Source of the DNA: Phormidesmis sp963710175
Lineage (GTDB): Bacteria; Cyanobacteriota; Cyanobacteriia; Phormidesmidales; Phormidesmidaceae
NCBI GenBank assembly: GCA_963710175.1
Contig: CAVPZC010000001.1
Coordinates: forward strand, 1,984,001 to 2,048,000
Direction of reading: 5' to 3'
Length of the DNA: 64,000 nucleotides
This document shows positions 50,925 to 58,556 of the stretch, one piece after another. The notes below the pieces were generated by a model. The model ran no database searches. It saw nothing but the letters and a program-made list of their open reading frames with translations, and was not told the DNA's origin. A program made the position numbers and the translations under genes. Numbering within the stretch: the first letter of the stretch is position 1; the number at the start of each line of letters is the position of its first letter.

Positions 50925-50963
50925 ACTGTCCGCCCATACAAAAGAGAAAAGAAGAGAAAAGAA

Positions 50964-50993
50964 GCCCCCTTAAACCGTTCCAGGCAAGGGGGC
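50964..50993 (-). terminator. Terminator between tauB and the fasciclin gene
   Basis: GCCCCCTT (50964-50971) and AAGGGGGC (50986-50993) form an 8-bp stem. Read on the minus strand, the stem is followed by a T/C-rich run (TTCTTTTCTCTTC), so it is a good intrinsic terminator for the fasciclin gene; the hairpin may also stop transcription from tauB. Confidence 0.7.
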
Positions 50994-51087
50994 GTAGTAG
51001 CACAAGACATGCAAAAGAGTTTAACTACACAAGCGTTTTAGAACACTGCCTTTACTGTTGATTAAGGCAGCTGCTAGACAATCGGAC

Positions 51088-52086
51088 TTATTGAACAGCG
51101 TCTGCGCCTTCAGCCTCAGCAGCGGGAGCAGGCGGCAGAATCACCCGATCAATGATGTGGATGACACCATTACTAGCTTCTACATTGGGGACAACAACAT
51201 TGGCGTTATTGACGGTGACCACATCGCCTACTTCAACTGCGATGTCGCTACCTTCCACTGTAGAGATGACGCCTGTTTCCAAGTCTTCAGAAAACAGCTC
51301 GCCGGGCACAACGTGGTAAGAGAGTATCTGTGCCAAAACGTCTTTGTTCTCCGGCAAAAGCAGCTGTTCTACAGCGCCTTCAGGCAGTGCTTCAAAGGCT
51401 TCGTCGGTGGGCGCGAATACCGTGTATGGGCCAGCCTCGCTGAGCGTTTCCGTTAAGTCAGCAGCAGCTAGTGCGGCAGCTAAAATCTCAAAAGAAGCGC
51501 TGCTGCTAGTGAGTTCAGCGATGGTGAAGTCTTCGGTATTCATCTCAGCAGCGGCTTCGCTCTCTGCCTCGGGAGTATCGGCTTCGAGAGTCTCATCGGT
51601 CATCTCATCGCCGTCAGTGGCTTCGAGAGTCTCTTCTTCCATAGGATCAGCTGCCTCGACAGCCTCTTCCTCCATCATCAAATCAGCCGATTCGACCGAT
51701 TCGTCAGGCTCTTCAGCCGCCGCCTCTACAGGTTCGCCATCCATAGTGTCAGAAGCTTCTATTGCCTCATCACTCAGCGCCTCAATATCGGCAGCTTCGA
51801 CGGTATCAGCATCTAGTTCCGTGCTGTCGGCTGCGGTTTCCTCTTCCAGCTCATCGGCTTCGGTGAGCTTGGCATCTTCACCTATTGAGAGATTGTCTTC
51901 AGCAACCGGTGTCGGAAGTTCTTCTATCGCTTCAGGCAGCGTCTCTTGTGGAATTTCAGAAGCAGAAACCGCTTCTGAAATTTCGGGCATGGCAGAGCTA
52001 GGAAGGGCCAAAAAAGTGCCAGCGCTGCTAGCGATTAAGCCAATCATAAAGCTTCTGACGAAGCGGGGAGTATTGTTGACTTGCAT
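51088..52086 (-). CDS. Fasciclin (FAS1)-domain protein with acidic region
   Basis: About 332 residues from ATG 52086 (MQVNNTPRF), which has GAGG before it. A signal peptide (FMIGLIASSAGTFLALPSSA) is followed by a long Glu/Asp/Ala-rich acidic low-complexity stretch (about 40-190) and one FAS1 domain (about 195-315: FEILAAALAAADLTETLS, GPYTVFAPTDEAFEALP, LSYHVVPGE, VNNANVVVPNVEASNGVIHIID). FAS1 domains mediate adhesion at the cell surface or in the matrix. The acidic part may bind calcium. Monocistronic, with its own terminator. Confidence 0.9.
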   Translation of the reverse strand: MQVNNTPRFVRSFMIGLIASSAGTFLALPSSAMPEISEAVSASEIPQETLPEAIEELPTPVAEDNLSIGEDAKLTEADELEEETAADSTELDADTVEAADIEALSDEAIEASDTMDGEPVEAAAEEPDESVESADLMMEEEAVEAADPMEEETLEATDGDEMTDETLEADTPEAESEAAAEMNTEDFTIAELTSSSASFEILAAALAAADLTETLSEAGPYTVFAPTDEAFEALPEGAVEQLLLPENKDVLAQILSYHVVPGELFSEDLETGVISTVEGSDIAVEVGDVVTVNNANVVVPNVEASNGVIHIIDRVILPPAPAAEAEGADAVQ

Positions 52087-52486
52087 AGAACCTCTTGATT
52101 TAAGTCTTTGTAGCTTTCTCTGATGGATTTGCAACAGTCCGCTAGCCTGTCTGGCGATGCCTATGGCGTACCGGCCAAGCGTAGCGCAGTGGGCAGAAGG
52201 CCACCGACTGCGTAGCTGGAGTGACTGCAAGCGTCGAGCTTAACGACTGTGAAGCGTTAACTAAAGTTCATTAAGCTTTGACAAAGGACAGTGTATCTAA
52301 AAAATCGGCGAATAAATTGATTGCAAATGGGTAGATGCTGATTGCAGCCAAAGGCGTCAAGATGAAAGCGGCCTCTAGAAAACTCGGGCAGACGCTTCTA
52401 CGTAAATAAGGTTAAGCCTGGTTATGAAAGCGATGCAGCCCTGCGGTTTTTACTGAGAGGCTGACTTAATTCAAGGAGAAATTCAC
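52087..52486. other. Divergent intergenic region of 400 bp
   Basis: Contains a GC-rich segment with short repeated GCGTAGC elements (about 52157-52215) of the kind dispersed in cyanobacterial genomes. The AAGGAG before the GST gene (about 52472-52477) is a good ribosome-binding site. No other feature is seen. Confidence 0.4.
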
Positions 52487-53287
52487 ATGTTAGAACTACA
52501 CCAGTTTGAGGCGTCTCACTACAGCGAAAAGGTACGGCTGGTCTTGGATTACAAGCAGCTGCCTTACCGAACCATTGAAGTTGCTCCGGGTATTGGCCAG
52601 ATAGATCTCTATAGACTGTCCGGGCAGCGGCAGGTGCCTGTGCTCAAAGACGGGACTGAGGTGATTCCAGATTCAACGGCGATCGCCCGCTACTTAGACA
52701 GCAAATATCCAGAGCGACCCATCATCCCTACCGACCCCAAGCAAAAGGGCCTGTGCCTGATGATGGAAGCCTGGGCAGATGAATCGATTGGCTTAAATGG
52801 CCGCAAAGCAATGATTGGCGCATTCAATCAGCACCCTAACTTCCGGACGGCGCTGCTGCCCATTTCCACCCCCGACCTGGTGAAAAACGCGGTGGGCGCG
52901 GTGCCAGGCGATGTGCTCAATCTGCTGGGCACTGGCGTAGGCTTTGGGCCGAGTGCGGTGAAGTCGGCGACCGAAATTCTTCGTCAAGATCTAGAGGCGC
53001 TGTGCCTGATCTTAGAAACGCAGCCCTACCTGTGCGGCGACCAGCCGACTCTGGCAGATTTGGCCGTCGCTGGGCTGTCAATGTATCTAAAGTTTCCGTC
53101 GTCAATCTATGTAGATTTGCCCGTGGGCATTTGTGATAAGGGAGTGCCTGGGCTCGTAGATGATCCGGCATTCAGCGCCTTTTGGACGTGGCGTGACCAG
53201 CTCTACCGCGATTTTCGCCGTCAGCGCAGCATTGGGCCATCGGCCAGCGCGCCAACCACCGGGCCGGTAGCCATTGGGATTGACTGA
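52487..53287 (+). CDS. Glutathione S-transferase family protein
   Basis: 266 residues. The N-terminal thioredoxin fold has LHQFEASHYSEKVRLVLDYK, GQRQVPVLKDGTEVIPDSTAI (the P-x-L and E/D-S glutathione contacts) and the C-terminal all-helical domain has LCGDQPTLADLAVAGL (N-cap motif). The Ser in the usual catalytic spot (HYSEK) suggests a Ser- or Cys-type class. Function: glutathione conjugation or reduction. It precedes glcE by 94 bp. Confidence 0.88.
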   Translation: MLELHQFEASHYSEKVRLVLDYKQLPYRTIEVAPGIGQIDLYRLSGQRQVPVLKDGTEVIPDSTAIARYLDSKYPERPIIPTDPKQKGLCLMMEAWADESIGLNGRKAMIGAFNQHPNFRTALLPISTPDLVKNAVGAVPGDVLNLLGTGVGFGPSAVKSATEILRQDLEALCLILETQPYLCGDQPTLADLAVAGLSMYLKFPSSIYVDLPVGICDKGVPGLVDDPAFSAFWTWRDQLYRDFRRQRSIGPSASAPTTGPVAIGID

Positions 53288-53381
53288 AACTAATGAAGCA
53301 ACGCCTGACTATACGGTTTGGTGATCGGGCCTGACTATCCGGTAGGGTAAATATGGCTTCGCATTTAAATCGGTGTTGTAT

Positions 53382-54686
53382 ATGAATGGCATCTCAGCCC
53401 GGCTGTCTGATCTATTGGGTGAGGCTAACGCGGTGCCCTGGGCGAGCATCGTACCTGCTCAGCAGCAGCAAATTATGGGTGCGATCGCCACTGATACCCC
53501 GCCCGCCGCGATCGCTTTCCCAGAGGCGACTGCCGAACTAAGCAAGGTCATGGCTTTAGCCGCTGAACAGGGCTGGCGATCGCTACCCATGGGACAGGGC
53601 AGCAAGCTCAGCTGGGGCGGCTTGGCCCAAGGAATCGATCTAGTCATCAACACCTCGCGGCTAGACCAGATAGTAGAGCACGCCGTGGGTGACTTTACGA
53701 TCACCGTAGAGCCAGGGCTAAAAGTCGCTGACTTGGAGCGGGTTTTAGCTGCGCAGGGGCAGTTTTTAGCAATTGACCCGGCTTTCTCATCTCAGGCGAC
53801 TGTGGGCGGGGTGGTGGCAACCGCCGATACAGGTTCGCTCAGACAGCGATACGGCGGCCTGCGAGATATGCTGATTGGCGTACAGTTTGCCCGCTATGAT
53901 GGCAAGCTGGCCAGGGCAGGCGGGCGCGTGGTCAAAAATGTGGCTGGCTACGACCTGATGAAGCTGATGACTGGCGCCTACGGCAGCTTAGGCATTTTGA
54001 GCGAGCTAACCTTTCGGCTGTATCCAGCGCAGCGGGAGTCGCGATCGCTCATTCTCTCTGGCGAAGCATCTGCGATTGAGCGGGCAGCAGCAGCCGTACG
54101 GCTATCGGGACTGACGCCGGTAGCGCTGGATATTATCTCGGCTAGCTTGCTGACGGCTCTAGAAGAGATGCCGCTAGGCTTAGTAGCACGCTTTCAAGGC
54201 GTTGCGGCAGGCGTCGAGGAGCAAATCGAACGCTTAGAAAAGATCGCCGCTGCTCACCGGCTGAAGTGCCAGCAGCTAGGGGGAGAATCTGACGAGGACT
54301 TTTGGCGACAGCTCGGGGCGGTGCTCAAACCCGATACGGTGATTTGCAAAGTGGGTATGCGTCCCAGCGCAATTCCGGCGATGCTAACGCTGTTAGAAAG
54401 CGTCGTACCCGGCGGACAGGCCAAGCTACAAGGCAGCAGCGGGCTAGGTTGGGTGCAGCTGGGCTCAGATCAAGCGACGGGTGTAGCTGACGGTTTGGAG
54501 AAACTGCGATCGCACTGCCAGGCCAACGGCGGCTTTCTAACCCTGCTGCAAGCCTCCAAATCACTTAAGCAGAAGATAGACATCTGGGGCTATAGCGGCG
54601 ATGCTCTAGCGGTGATGAGCGCCATCAAGCAAAAGTTTGATCCCCGTGAGCTGCTGAGCCCAGGGCGATTTGTAGGCGGGCTGTAA
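53382..54686 (+). CDS. glcE: Glycolate-oxidase FAD subunit GlcE-like
   Basis: 434 residues from ATG 53382 (MNGISARLSD); the frame is open to a TTG three codons earlier. FAD-binding PCMH domain with LPMGQGSKLSWGG, FTITVEPGLKVADLE, ATVGGVVATADTG and RVVKNVAGYDLMKLMTGAYG, then the C-terminal FAD-oxidase half ending FDPRELLSPGRFVGGL. Works with GlcD and GlcF in glycolate dehydrogenase for photorespiratory glycolate. GlcD and GlcF are not in this window, so the gene is separated from its partners. Confidence 0.9.
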   Translation: MNGISARLSDLLGEANAVPWASIVPAQQQQIMGAIATDTPPAAIAFPEATAELSKVMALAAEQGWRSLPMGQGSKLSWGGLAQGIDLVINTSRLDQIVEHAVGDFTITVEPGLKVADLERVLAAQGQFLAIDPAFSSQATVGGVVATADTGSLRQRYGGLRDMLIGVQFARYDGKLARAGGRVVKNVAGYDLMKLMTGAYGSLGILSELTFRLYPAQRESRSLILSGEASAIERAAAAVRLSGLTPVALDIISASLLTALEEMPLGLVARFQGVAAGVEEQIERLEKIAAAHRLKCQQLGGESDEDFWRQLGAVLKPDTVICKVGMRPSAIPAMLTLLESVVPGGQAKLQGSSGLGWVQLGSDQATGVADGLEKLRSHCQANGGFLTLLQASKSLKQKIDIWGYSGDALAVMSAIKQKFDPRELLSPGRFVGGL

Positions 54687-54879
54687 GCCTCAATTTGGAG
54701 ACAGTTTACGCCTGAGCTACAGCAAATCTGCGCTCAATTTATTTCCTCAGATATACCAAAGACCTATCTATAGCAATAAAACCCGACGCCAGGCCGCTAT
54801 TCAAGAAACATATTCTCCCTTAAACCGATAGGATCAGTAATGCTTAATACATAGGGTTTTATCCAGGAGATTTTGAGCT

Positions 54880-55074
54880 ATGAGCATGACTTTCAAAGTG
54901 CCTTCAATCACGTGCGAAGGTTGCGGTGATACGATCGCCAAAGAGATCAAAGTTCACGACGAGAATGCAGACGTAAAAGTGAACGTTGAGCAAAAGACGG
55001 TTGAAGTAGAAACGGGGATGTCCGAATCTTCCGTCGAGCAAGCCATCACTGCGACCGGGCACAAGTTGGGCTAA
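54880..55074 (+). CDS. Small HMA-domain metal-binding protein
   Basis: 64 residues, a single heavy-metal-associated domain. The metal-binding motif is ITCEGCGDTIAKEI (CxxC at about 13-16), and the end EQAITATGHKLG is typical. It probably binds copper(I) like Atx1. AGGAG lies before the ATG. No metal ATPase is adjacent, so the partner is elsewhere. Confidence 0.9.
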   Translation: MSMTFKVPSITCEGCGDTIAKEIKVHDENADVKVNVEQKTVEVETGMSESSVEQAITATGHKLG

Positions 55075-55252
55075 GTAGCACTACCCATCACGGGGTTTTC
55101 GCGCCAGGCATCGATTTAAGCTGGAGCATTCTGGCTCCTTAAGAAAATCGAAGGCAGGAGGCAGGAGGCAGAAGTGATCTACAGCTGTCTCCTGCCTTCT
55201 GTTTCCTGTCTACCAAAATTCCACCCAAACTCTATTTTTATCTGGCGAAAGT

Positions 55253-56140
55253 ATGTCGTTACGGCAGTGGTTATGGCTGTCCTTGCTAGCCTCTTTTTGG
55301 GGCAGCGCTTTTATTTTCATGGCGCTGGCACTATCGACGTTTTCTCCGGTAACCATCGTCATGGGTCGCATGGGTGTAGCCGCCATTGTGCTAAACGGCG
55401 TCATTTTGAAGCAGGGGCGGCGCTGGCCTAAGGAGCGATCGCTCTGGCTCCAGTGCGCCGGGCTAAGCGTACTGAATAACTTGCTGCCGTTTGGCCTGGT
55501 GGTATGGGCACAGCAGCATATCAGCGCCAGCCTAGCCTCTATTTTGATTGCCGCTGCGCCTATCTTTACAGTGGTGCTGGCGGTTTTTATTGTGGGGGAG
55601 CGGCTGACCCTGGTTCGCGGCTTAGGGGTGCTGCTGGGCTTTGGCGGCGTAGTAGTGTTAATTGGCCCCAATGTATTACGGGGGTTCAGCTTGCAGGGGG
55701 CAGGCGAACTGGCAATTTTAGGAGCCGCCCTGTCCTACGCACTAGCAGGCTTTTGGGGGCGACGTTTCAAAGCCATTCCCGCTCAGCTGGTTTCAACCAT
55801 GACAGTGACAATGGGCGCTGTGATCATGGTGCCGCTGACCCTCGCACTAGAATGGCCGCTAGCCTTAGAATGGCGGTGGTCGGCAGGACTATCCGTATTA
55901 GCGCTAGGCGTATTTTCAACTGCCCTGGCCTATTTGATCTACTATCGCCTGCTCGCAGAAGCGGGCGTCGTCAAAACGTCTTTGGTCTCTTTCCTCGTGC
56001 CATTCACAGCCCTAATTTTAGGCGCTGTTTTTCTACATGAGCGGCTCGACGGTACAGCAGCCCTGGGCATGGCCCTGATTCTACTGGGCCTAGCAGTCCT
56101 AGACGGGCGACTATTCAACAAACTACGACTCAAGCGATAG
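55253..56140 (+). CDS. EamA/DMT-family transporter
   Basis: 295 residues with about ten membrane helices in two EamA repeats: WLSLLASFWGSAFIFMALAL and LSTFSPVTIVMGRMGVAAIVL in the first, GAALSYALAGFWGRRF and LVSFLVPFTALILGAVFLHERL in the second. Typical drug/metabolite transporter of the inner membrane; substrate cannot be told from sequence. Stands alone before the small Zn-binding gene. Confidence 0.92.
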   Translation: MSLRQWLWLSLLASFWGSAFIFMALALSTFSPVTIVMGRMGVAAIVLNGVILKQGRRWPKERSLWLQCAGLSVLNNLLPFGLVVWAQQHISASLASILIAAAPIFTVVLAVFIVGERLTLVRGLGVLLGFGGVVVLIGPNVLRGFSLQGAGELAILGAALSYALAGFWGRRFKAIPAQLVSTMTVTMGAVIMVPLTLALEWPLALEWRWSAGLSVLALGVFSTALAYLIYYRLLAEAGVVKTSLVSFLVPFTALILGAVFLHERLDGTAALGMALILLGLAVLDGRLFNKLRLKR

Positions 56141-56193
56141 CGCCCTCAACTTGGCCAATTTCTCTTTCTTCGTTTTCCTTCTTTAAAGCAAAG

Positions 56194-56382
56194 ATGACAC
56201 TCCCCCCCAAAACAGTGATGGTGAAATGCCCTCAATGCCAGCAGACATACATCGCCTGGTACATCCCTAGCGTAAAACCTCCTTCAGACCAGTCGGTGCC
56301 CGCAGCTCAGCGACCAAGCACGGTATGCTCCCGGTGCGGCCATCGCTCAGAACTGAAGAAGGATATCAGCTGTCATACCTAA
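56194..56382 (+). CDS. Small zinc-ribbon-like protein
   Basis: 62 residues with two CxxC pairs (CPQC at about 12-15 and CSRCGHRS at about 46-49), as in a zinc ribbon. No other domain. It starts 54 bp after the EamA gene and ends four bases before the repeated mobile element at 56387. It may be a nucleic-acid or protein-binding zinc protein; function unknown. Confidence 0.6.
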   Translation: MTLPPKTVMVKCPQCQQTYIAWYIPSVKPPSDQSVPAAQRPSTVCSRCGHRSELKKDISCHT

Positions 56383-56386
56383 CCTG

Positions 56387-56584
56387 AGTTCGGGATAGGC
56401 AACTCATGCTTATTGCTCGAAGTAAGTCCCTTCTGGCAGGGTGGCCCGCAGGGTCGGGATGGGTCGGCAACGTGCGCTACACACCGAAACTCACCCCTGC
56501 GCCCCTCTAGAGGGGATCTACTTGAGGCTATGTGTTAAAAAGCGCCGACAGTCTGGCATCACAGGCAATCAACTATCCCGAACT
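56387..56584 (+). mobile_element. 198-bp MITE-like structured element, copy 2
   Basis: Ends are perfect 12-bp inverted repeats (AGTTCGGGATAG and its complement). Compared with the copy at 28415-28612 it has nine mismatches and no gaps. One pair of mismatches is compensatory: the inner base pair of the terminal repeat is A-T in copy 1 and G-C here. The local hairpins are mostly kept, with G-T wobbles. Its right end lies eight bases before the stop codon of the PPC gene on the opposite strand. Confidence 0.72.
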
Positions 56585-56592
56585 GACGTTAC

Positions 56593-57468
56593 CTAGCTGT
56601 CAGACTCTGAGCCAGCAGACTCTGGGCTATCAGATGGTAGAGGCGTTGCGCCATCACCAATGCCACCGTCAGGCTCTACGGGCATGGGGGCGTCGGCTGG
56701 AGGCGTCGGCGCTTCAGGCCGAACGGGGGCCGGTTCACCAGCAGAGGAATCGTCAGTGAAGTACTGAGCCTGCTCACGCAGAGAAGCAGCCGGACCCGCT
56801 TGCCCTTGCTGCTCCAGGAGATCGGCGGCTTTGAGGTAGTCGGCGACCACCGCGTCAATCACTGGTTTGGGCAGATCGGTCGGGCCGCTAATATTGCTAT
56901 CGGCGTCAATGTAGGCCCGGTTGATCGTGGCTTCAGCGCGGCCCAAGTAAGCGCCTGGGTCAGTATCGTCGAGGGAGATCGCCGCTGTGTAGGCTTCAAT
57001 CGAGTCGGCAAAGTCTTCTGAAATAGAGAGGTTGTAGGCCCGGCTAAAGACCTGCTCGTACTCGCTAGCGGGGCGAATCTCGATTTGATAGCTGCCGCCC
57101 TGACCAGAAAATGAGCTGGCGATCGCGCTATACGTGCCGCTCTCAGGCAGCTCGATCACAATAGTGGAGTTGAGCGTGCCGCCGTAGTCGTCATTGGAGG
57201 TCAAAATCTCGCCATCAGGCCCTTTGAGCAGCAAAATAGTGTCAAATTCTTCACTCTGAAGTTCGATGGTCATGCTCTGGCCCATCTCTCCATCAAAGGT
57301 GTAAGTGTCTTCCACCGGAGCCAGCGTACCCTGTTCTTGCAGGAGCGCTTGGGCTAGTGCGGCCCGGTGAGTCACCCCAACGGCCCCAGCGGTCACAGCC
57401 GCTGCCAGTAGCCCTCGGGTAATCGGATGGGTCGCAATGCGGGGAAATTTCCCTTCGATAAATTTCAT
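56593..57468 (-). CDS. Secreted protein with PPC domain
   Basis: 291 residues. A signal peptide (about 1-40: GLLAAAVTAGAVGVTHRAALA) is followed by a bacterial pre-peptidase C-terminal (PPC) beta domain (about 45-135: GEMGQSMTIELQSEEFDTIL, SGTYSAIASSFSGQGGSYQIE) and a helical TPR-like part (about 140-225). The C-terminus (about 230-291) is Pro/Ser/Asp-rich low complexity. It ends next to a mobile element, which may have fixed the present 3' end. Likely a surface or periplasmic binding protein. Confidence 0.8.
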   Translation of the reverse strand: MKFIEGKFPRIATHPITRGLLAAAVTAGAVGVTHRAALAQALLQEQGTLAPVEDTYTFDGEMGQSMTIELQSEEFDTILLLKGPDGEILTSNDDYGGTLNSTIVIELPESGTYSAIASSFSGQGGSYQIEIRPASEYEQVFSRAYNLSISEDFADSIEAYTAAISLDDTDPGAYLGRAEATINRAYIDADSNISGPTDLPKPVIDAVVADYLKAADLLEQQGQAGPAASLREQAQYFTDDSSAGEPAPVRPEAPTPPADAPMPVEPDGGIGDGATPLPSDSPESAGSESDS

Positions 57469-57619
57469 AGCTTCAGATATTTCCTATTTTCCTATTCAAT
57501 CTGGTGGCAGGCAGGTACCCTCAGATGTTAATGGGTTACTTTACCAACTTAAGCTACCAGTCGGATTGACACCGATCTCTTATGGGACACTATAGTAGCT
57601 GTCTTAAAGAAGGATTGCC

Positions 57620-58048
57620 ATGAGACCAAAAGTGCTTGCCAGGCTAGGCTGTGGATTCGCTGTAGCGCTGTGGGCAGGGCTATTGTCTGATGTAGCCATA
57701 GCTGCTGAGGTAAGTTCGGAGCCGGTAGCGCCTGCCCTGGAAGTTCCTGCCCTGGAAGTCCCTGCTTTTGAAGTTCCTATCCCTGAGTCGGTGCCTGCGC
57801 CAGAACCAGCTGCCGTCTCTGAAACCGTCTCTGAAGATATTCCTGAGGAAATTTTACGTACAGAGATTATCACGGCAGCGCGATCGCCGCTGACCGGAGA
57901 ACCCCTCAATGCCGGTGAATATGCCCAGCTCCAGGCTACCCTGGCCGCCCCCGCTGGCAGCGCCTTAGTCGATCCAGAACTTCGCTATCTGGTTTTTCTC
58001 CTACAGCTGCGGCGAAGCGTTGGCCCCATTTTGCCCTTCATTCGTTAG
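57620..58048 (+). CDS. Secreted protein of unknown function
   Basis: 142 residues. A clear signal peptide (about 1-28, LGCGFAVALWAGLLSDVAIA) is followed by short Val/Pro/Glu repeats (LEVPALEVPAFEVPIPE) and a short helical C-terminal domain (LRYLVFLLQLRRSVGPILPF). The C-terminal part resembles small cyanobacterial proteins of unknown role seen near glycogen and envelope genes, but I cannot name a family. Confidence 0.6.
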   Translation: MRPKVLARLGCGFAVALWAGLLSDVAIAAEVSSEPVAPALEVPALEVPAFEVPIPESVPAPEPAAVSETVSEDIPEEILRTEIITAARSPLTGEPLNAGEYAQLQATLAAPAGSALVDPELRYLVFLLQLRRSVGPILPFIR

Positions 58049-58556
58049 CCCAATATTTAGCTATCTTATTAGCTGTTCAGGTCGCGATCACAGCCATCGT
58101 CTATATAAATATTGAAATTATCTAGTTTGTTCAATAAGGTTTTATGCAATAAGGTAGTTTGCCTAGCTGTCACTCACCGCTAAATTGTAAAGAGAGAAAT
58201 TTCAAAGAAGTCAGATCAAAGAAGTCAGATAGCAAATACACTGAATCTCTTAAGCAAACCGAAAATCTCAGCAGAAGATCAGCGACCGGATAGACTTCTC
58301 CTGAGGAGATACCAGGAAAGCTCTAAAAGTCGGCTTCTAGTAAAATCATCTAAAGTCATCAAGTTTTGTTAAGCTTACAGGCATATCAAATCCACATTCA
58401 ATAGCCGTACTGGCTCAGCTGATGAACGCCGTAGATGCACCCAGCTAAAAAGCAGCTGCTTACAAAGGGTTGACCAAAGCAGCTATATCAGCGACAGGCC
58501 AGCGCATTAGGCTGGTACATTTCAACTTAAAACTCACGCGGAATCAGGTAACTTAT
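58049..58556. other. Long upstream region of glgB
   Basis: 508 bp without a gene. It contains two directly adjacent copies of a 14-base unit TCAAAGAAGTCAGA (58202-58215 and 58216-58229) and an A/T-rich stretch further on. The length suggests a long glgB leader or a missed small RNA, but I see no known riboswitch. Confidence 0.4.

Noticed and set aside
51344..52123. A 259-residue plus-strand open frame opposite the fasciclin gene
   Set aside because: It is Ser/Ala-rich low complexity created by the opposite strand of the acidic Glu/Asp/Ala codons; the minus-strand product has a signal peptide and a clear FAS1 domain.
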